Shown: positions 58,407-64,000 of the stretch, in pieces | Position numbering within the stretch: position 1 is the first letter of the stretch | Layout: each line of letters begins with the position of its first letter | From: Wurfbainia villosa | Lineage: Eukaryota > Streptophyta > Magnoliopsida > Zingiberales > Zingiberaceae | Assembly: GCA_025175895.1 (NCBI GenBank) | Contig: CM045992.1 | Coordinates: 120,802,377 to 120,866,376 of the forward strand | Length of the DNA: 64,000 bases | Reading direction: 5' to 3' | The notes under the pieces: generated by a model | Database searches by the model: none | Told to the model about the DNA's origin: nothing | What the model saw: only the letters and a program-made list of their open reading frames with translations | Made by a program: the position numbers and the translations under genes

Positions 58407-61400
58407 TCATTGTATAGAATAGGCTCGGACGACCTCAATGATTGGTGCGCGACACAGTGGACACTTGCCTCCTGTCCGAACCAACTCATTGGCACATTTT
58501 GAACAAGTGCACATGTGACCACATCTGATGACAAAGGCGAAAAAAAAAAATATATCACTACTCGCAGTTCATAATCCTTGATGTCCATTTCTGAATCGTA
58601 CGAGGAACAAACCTATAGAGAAGGGAGTCAATATGACTATCGCAGCAGATGCAGCAGGTACCCTTCCTCACTTGACTCCATTTGGATCCATCATCAGACG
58701 ACACCTCATACATGCCTGAAAAGACAAACATGCATACTTCTCTTAAGAAATCTTGATTATCGTTTAAAGGGATCTCTTATGATTTGACTGGATGTGGTAA
58801 ACAAATGAAGATGGAAAAGGGGTTGGTAACAATAATGAAACATGTTGGCTAGTGGAAGGAGGAAAAAACACAAGGTACCTGGATTCTTCCAACCAATCAC
58901 ATGAAGTGAATACAATTGTACTTGAAATTCAGACCTAGGCGTTTCATTAGAATCTGTGGATGCTATTTTGAACAAAGAAGTTACACTGACCTTGTCCTCC
59001 AACTGAACGATTCAAAGCTGCAGAAACTTCCTGCCTGACAGACCGCTGCAACTCAAGTTGCATGTCCATGCAAGCCTCCAACATTCTTTGCATATTACTC
59101 ATCCCTTGTTGTAGCCTAGCCATGTCAGCCCTCAAATCATTAATAGCATCCCACTCCTGTGACTGCGGCAGAAATTTAAGTGTTTCAGGAATCAGGTAAG
59201 CAAGAAGAGATTAATACAAAGAACCACCACAATTTCTCAAATAGAAGCAAGAACAATATAAAAACGACCTAAACTCACTAAAATGGAAAACATAAACCAG
59301 AATGCTTTCAAACTCGTTAAACAAATGTAAATAAAAACAATGTCAAGAAGAAATCACTATTTACATAATTTACATTGTAGGGAAAAAAACCATAGAGAAA
59401 TGAAGGAAAAATGTCTACGTCTATGAAAAAGTATGATAATAATTAGAAAAAATCAAGTCACATCAATCTAATGTTCAAAATTAAGAAAACATAAATTAAT
59501 AGGTAATTTAAATATTGAATTCAAACATTACTGGCAAAAGGTGCGCACAATTTCTGATCTATGCATGTTTCTTCTTGACCAACTGTTATGATGTAGGGTT
59601 GAATGCCATATTGGTTGTCGTGGCGGCAAAGGAGGAGGTGGAAACATAGTTGGATGTCTAGGTGCAGTGTTTTGAACATTGTCGGTAAGACCATCGACCT
59701 GATTTTCCTGATCTTCATCTGGCGAATTAGGAGTAGGCAAAGGTCTTTGGAGATCCCAATCAATGGGAGATCTGCCTTGCCGTTCAATATAGGACTGTAT
59801 CAATTGGTCTAGGCTTTCACGAAAACCACTGTGAAGAAGGTTAGAAACACTTCTCCTGCAAATTAAAACTTATTAGCGATAATCAAGTATGAGAAAAAGA
59901 CTAATAATCACAAAATCAAACTCAAATGTTTACGAGAGTCAGAAATTACCTGCTTAGAAGTTCCCTGAGTTCCATGCTATATACATTTTCATCATCGGGT
60001 GGGATAAATCTATCAACTCTTCTAGTAGGGCTTGCCCTAGAATCATTCAATACATCAGACTGTTCATCCTGCCAGGTTCCTTCAGTAACACGAGATTCAT
60101 CTTCTTGCCATCCCTCTTGAGCCTCTGGGAGATGATTGTCCCCTTCATCTCCATTCTCAGGTGTTTCATGTACCCAGTCCTCGACTAAATTTTCCTGCCA
60201 GTTTTCATCAAAGTCTCCTCCATCCTCTGCATTCCACTGACTCAAACCAACCTCAGTACCCGGCTCCCAAACTCTTCTCTCTAGCATTGTTTCCTCCTGA
60301 AATCTATCCAACTGGGAGGCCGATTCGTTGAAATTGATATTATCATTAACAGTGATAGTCTCTAATTCAGTTGTTGAATGTGTCCCAGACACTTGATCAA
60401 CACTTGTTTCCACAATCAGAGATTGGTTCTGATCTTGATTATCATTAGATATCTCTGGTCCTGTACTTTCTTGGGAACGATTAGTTTGTACAGTAGTAGA
60501 GCTTGGATTAGCAAATGTGTCACTATGGCTGTTTGCTTGACCACGAACAATATTCTCTAATCTGAATCGAAAACCCTCCCTACATAAGAAAAATAAATAT
60601 GGGATTCATAAAAAATTCAAAACGACTCTCACATATCATAAATATGGAGATAGATTTATTAACCAATCGCTACCTACTTATGTACTTAATTCAGGTACTA
60701 GAACATCTACACTGCTACAGATTCAGCCCTTCATTACGTGAAGTTCAAGCCAGGGAACTCAATAAGATATTAACAACAGATGACATTCAAGAATACATAC
60801 TGCTTCTTTGCAACAGATTCTTAATGATTCCAACATGCAGAGACCATAGCTCAAAGATTGATATTCCACAAAATGAGATCAACTCACTGTTGCAGCCAAA
60901 CTAGGACTCATAGAAGTAAATAACAAACACAGATCCTTTGTATATGAATAATTAAGGAAATAAAAAAATCTCTGGACCTTTAAGAAATGTGTTGGCAAAA
61001 GTTCAGTTTAATTTCTTTGTGCGCTATGCAAGCACAGAAGAAATGAAGTTTCTGCTGTTAGGGAGGCAGAATGCAGAGTCTGTCACTTATATTGTTCCTT
61101 AATTTTCAAGATCTATGGATACAGAATTTAGAAATTGGTTCTGTTGCCATGTTTTATGGAATAAATTACTTCAAGGGAAGGACCGAGTTTCTTTTCAAGG
61201 TGATGGTGTTTTTTGCTACCTCTCACGGACTACAATAACAGTGAACTAAATCATTATGCATGCCTACCAAACCCATGAAGAATGCACGTATTGCAGACAC
61301 TAATTGGTTCTAATATAAAGGTCACCTTTTTCCCAGAATTCATGCAGCATCCATTACAACCTCCGTGCAGTTGCCAATAAGCTATTTCAAAACCATAACT

Positions 61401-62076
61401 ATTACATATGATAAAAGTGCAGCTGCAATCGAAGCACATATACGCTGCACCACAGATTAGTCCTATTAAGTGGTTCCAAATTTACATGCATTTTTGAGAT
61501 ACATTAAAGAGAAGCCTTTTCCAATCATAATGGATTTACACATGAAAATATCCAGATTATGATGATGTTACAACATTCAGGATGAAAATTCACAATATTG
61601 AAGTTATTTCTTAAAAAAAAAAATCTTAAGAAATAATCCATATCACAAACTGGAAAATCTTTAGACCAATGTCTCCTATATTCGGTCCAATTACGTAGTC
61701 AATTAGATTCTGTCATATATTATATGCATGCCACATATTTGCCACACAAATGAACTAGCAGAATCACACATTTAGTTACTGACAGCTCATTACGTTATTA
61801 TAGCTCAGTGTTTTACAAGGAGTTTTCACATTTCCTTGTTTAGCTTACTCTAAGAACTCCAATTTGAACTAACTGTTAGCAATATCAACTTTTCTCTTTT
61901 AGTTTTATTGCATTATGATAAAAAACCAAAACATAAGTTAAAAAATTATACCTAAGACCGGATACACGGCGCCGTTGTCTGAGCTGGCCAATTTCCCTGG
62001 CTGCTGCTGAAGGCGGTCTTTCTTCATCCTCCTCAGTTGATCTACCATTTCTCAAGAATCTACCCCTAAGTAGTGA
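58407..62076 (-). CDS. RING-finger E3 ubiquitin ligase, C-terminal part (5' exons beyond the window)
   Basis: Six exons are visible: 62076-61952, 60579-59950, 59855-59549, 59156-58991, 58715-58613, 58524-58407; 482 codons plus TGA. The first visible exon begins SLLRGRFLRNGRS in phase 0, so the protein continues upstream. A long acidic, Trp/Glu-rich region (TMLERRVWEPGTE, EGWQEDESRV) follows, then PTMFPPPPLPPRQP and a coiled coil (INDLRADMARLQQGMSNMQR). The end is a RING-HC domain: GTCCICCDSHIDSLLY, RCGHMCTCSKCANEL, GGKCPLCRAPIIEV, ending RAYSIQ. This matches the large plant RING proteins related to Arabidopsis At5g04460. They are expected to transfer ubiquitin; targets are unknown. The acceptor at 59156 is ambiguous by two codons (SQEWD or EWD). 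No 5' exon was found between 62077 and 64000, so that intron exceeds 1.9 kb. Confidence 0.88.
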
Positions 62077-63731
62077 CTGGAGGTAGAAAATGGACTAATT
62101 AGATTTTCACATCACTATCAGAAGAAGGAATTTTCTTGCAAATGGTGGTGAACAAGCAGTGGTATATATTTTTTTTTCTTTCAAACCAAATCTTCTAATG
62201 AGGTAAACTAAAAAGGAATGCCAAAAAGTCAAAAGTTAACCAATAGAAAGTAAAAAGAAAAAAAGGTGCAAAAACGGAAAAAATATTTAAGATGAGTTTT
62301 GAACTTAATCCTTATATTCAAGTACTTTTGAGATTTAAATAGAAATTACATCTTCCCAGAGCAAGTTTCATCGTATGAACTTCCCTTAATAGATTGAAAT
62401 GGATTTCCCTTTTGTAGTTAGTCATTGGAGAGTGAATTTACTCTGACATCAATTGTAAAGAACAACCCCTTGTTTCCGTACTGCAGAAATGAGAAATACA
62501 ATCTACATGAAGAGAGAAAGTAAAAAAGTAGAAAGCCACAGACACAAATTTGGGGTGGTTCAACAAGATTTCTTCCATCGATGCACATAGAGATTTATTG
62601 TATTGTCATCAAAAACACATCATGCCATCTCATTGAGATGATTTACCCTCTTTTTGTGTTGAGAGGACTCTAGGACATGCAACACAACTGTTCTCATACA
62701 AATGAGATGACATGTATATCAAGTTGAAGAAAGCCATAGTCGTACTTCAATGCTTTGGAAAAAATTGTTTTCAGGTTGGAAGCTCAATAACCATATTATC
62801 AGTTCAGTAGATTATAAAATGCGTCAATCAGACTTGGCTCCAACATTAGTCCCATCCTTAAAATGTGGTTCATGTTGTAAGTCATTCATTAAGAAAAAGA
62901 GAATATTATTTCTCTACCTTACTAATTTGTCAAGCAGTCTCAATATTCCAGTATGGTATGGTGCAATGAGAAAAAAAACACTTGGAAGTCTTATTGACCC
63001 ATGATAAGGTTAAGAATACATAAAACAGGACTGTGTGCATACAAGGAAAATATTACTGGTGTAGAGATTGTCTAATTAAGTAGTAAACCTCAGATAACTT
63101 GGTCATTATATTTATCACTGAAGCATGAATATTCTAAAAATCATGGGAAGTATCTAACTAATTAAGTTAAATTATACTTTTGAAAATCTTTGAAAATAAT
63201 GCCACGCTCCTTAAAAGAAAGATATGACAAACTAGAACATAGGTCCTTGTCATCTGAAGCAGAGCATTAAACCGAACAAAACATGGAAACTACAGGAAAC
63301 ACATTCTCACTTTATCTTGTGCATGTCCAGGTGATTCAACCATTCATTCATGTCACCAAAGAAAAAGTATTATGAATGCTACTACATTAGGATGTTGCTC
63401 TTCTAATCTCTCTCTTAAACCCTTGATCCTGTTAATGGTAGTTCCACTTTATGTTTGTTTTGCATTGTAACTACATACAACTCCAACATTTTGCCGGTTC
63501 AAAGACTCGCTATTGAGCACACACAAGCGTCATCGACCTTAAGCTGCCATGTATTCAGTTTTAGTGAAATTAAACTTAAAATCAGTAGTTTCTAAAGATT
63601 TTTTCCCTACAATTCAAGTTCCAAATTTTACTAATTGGTAAGGTAAAATTGTTGCATTGGAAGGTTCATGGAAGCAAAAAAGATAGGGAGCAAAAACTAT
63701 TTTTAACGCTCACATAATATTTTTAAGTCTC
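62077..63731. other. Intron of the RING gene (inferred), AT-rich
   Basis: No exon-like segment continuing the RING protein was found. Composition is AT-rich. A poly-T run near 62169-62178 and short open frames have no recognisable content. Confidence 0.45.
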
Positions 63732-63748
63732 ATATCATTCTACCTTGA

Positions 63749-63908
63749 GAAGGGGAGCCTCGGCCAATGGTAAAGTTGTTGCCTTGTGATCTAGAGTTCA
63801 CGGGTTTGAGTACCGGAAACAACTGCTTACAAAAAGCAGGGTAAAGTTGTGTATAATAAATCATTCCCGAGACTCCGCATAGCGGGAGCTTCGTGATTGT
63901 CCTTTTTT
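63749..63908 (+). mobile_element. Au-type SINE, near complete, with target-site duplication
   Basis: The head GGGGAGCCTCGGCCAATGG (about 63752) and GTAAAGTTGTTGCC precede box B TCACGGGTTTGAGTAC, then GCAGGGTAAAGTTGTGTATA and CCCGAGACTCCGCATAGCGG, and the element ends in a T run. Flanking ATATCATTCTACCTTGA (63732-63748) and ATATCATTCTACTTTGA (63909-63925) form a 17-bp target duplication with one mismatch. It lies in the presumed intron of the RING gene, opposite strand. Confidence 0.92.
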
Positions 63909-64000
63909 ATATCATTCTACTTTGAAGTACAAAGCATTTTAAATCTCATACCACCCTACCTTGAAGTACAAAAGTAGTAGTACCAATGGTCCTATGAAGA

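Overview
This window is nuclear DNA from a flowering plant. Almost every gene is split by GT-AG introns, the products are plant-specific (a DCR-type BAHD acyltransferase, WAT1, chloroplast NADP-malate dehydrogenase, a SIAMESE-related CDK inhibitor, a miR172 locus), and the spaces between genes are AT-rich and full of MITEs, foldback elements and tRNA-derived SINEs. Several genes are very GC-rich (PMEI-like, DCR-like, WAT1, C2H2 finger) and sit beside AT-rich multi-exon genes. That bimodality points to a monocot, probably a commelinid; this is an inference and the species cannot be named from the sequence alone. I rebuilt the splice structures by hand from GT/AG sites, reading frame and family motifs, and checked that exon lengths sum to an open frame.

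Layout: 0.95-1.43 kb MITE; 1.7-3.9 kb (-) short SIN3-like protein; 5.9-7.5 kb (-) SGPP-type HAD phosphatase; 8.4-9.0 kb (+) secreted invertase/pectin-methylesterase inhibitor; 9.3-13.8 kb (+) spliceosome factor CWC15; 15.7-16.4 kb (-) an uncharacterised plant family ending in FVVLEL; 20.2-20.4 kb (-) MIR172 hairpin; 23.6-33.3 kb (-) OTU deubiquitinase with a 3.9-kb intron holding a SINE that is itself split by a DNA transposon; 35.5-37.8 kb two large inverted-repeat (foldback) elements; 38.55-39.96 kb (+) DCR-like BAHD acyltransferase; 40.3-44.9 kb (-) chloroplast NADP-MDH; 46.2-46.9 kb (+) two-finger C2H2 repressor; 48.2-50.0 kb (-) WAT1; 51.4-51.9 kb second copy of the first MITE; 55.4-55.8 kb (-) SMR-type CDK inhibitor; 58.4 kb to beyond the right edge (-) C-terminal part of a large RING protein.

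The genes are independent plant loci and not an operon or cluster. Shared themes are loose: cuticle and wall biology (DCR, PMEI-like, WAT1), growth and phase control (miR172, SMR, C2H2 EAR repressor), ubiquitin handling (OTU, RING), chromatin and RNA (SIN3-like, CWC15), and redox-controlled plastid metabolism (NADP-MDH).

The most notable features outside ordinary genes are: the intact miR172 stem-loop; two foldback elements with arms of about 100 to 350 bp; a MITE family carrying a tandem array of a palindromic CACCACNGTGGTG-like core, present twice 50 kb apart; three Au-type SINEs, two with clear target-site duplications and one holding a nested insertion; and a possibly undescribed tRNA-derived SINE-like family. 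No tRNA, rRNA or CRISPR array was seen.
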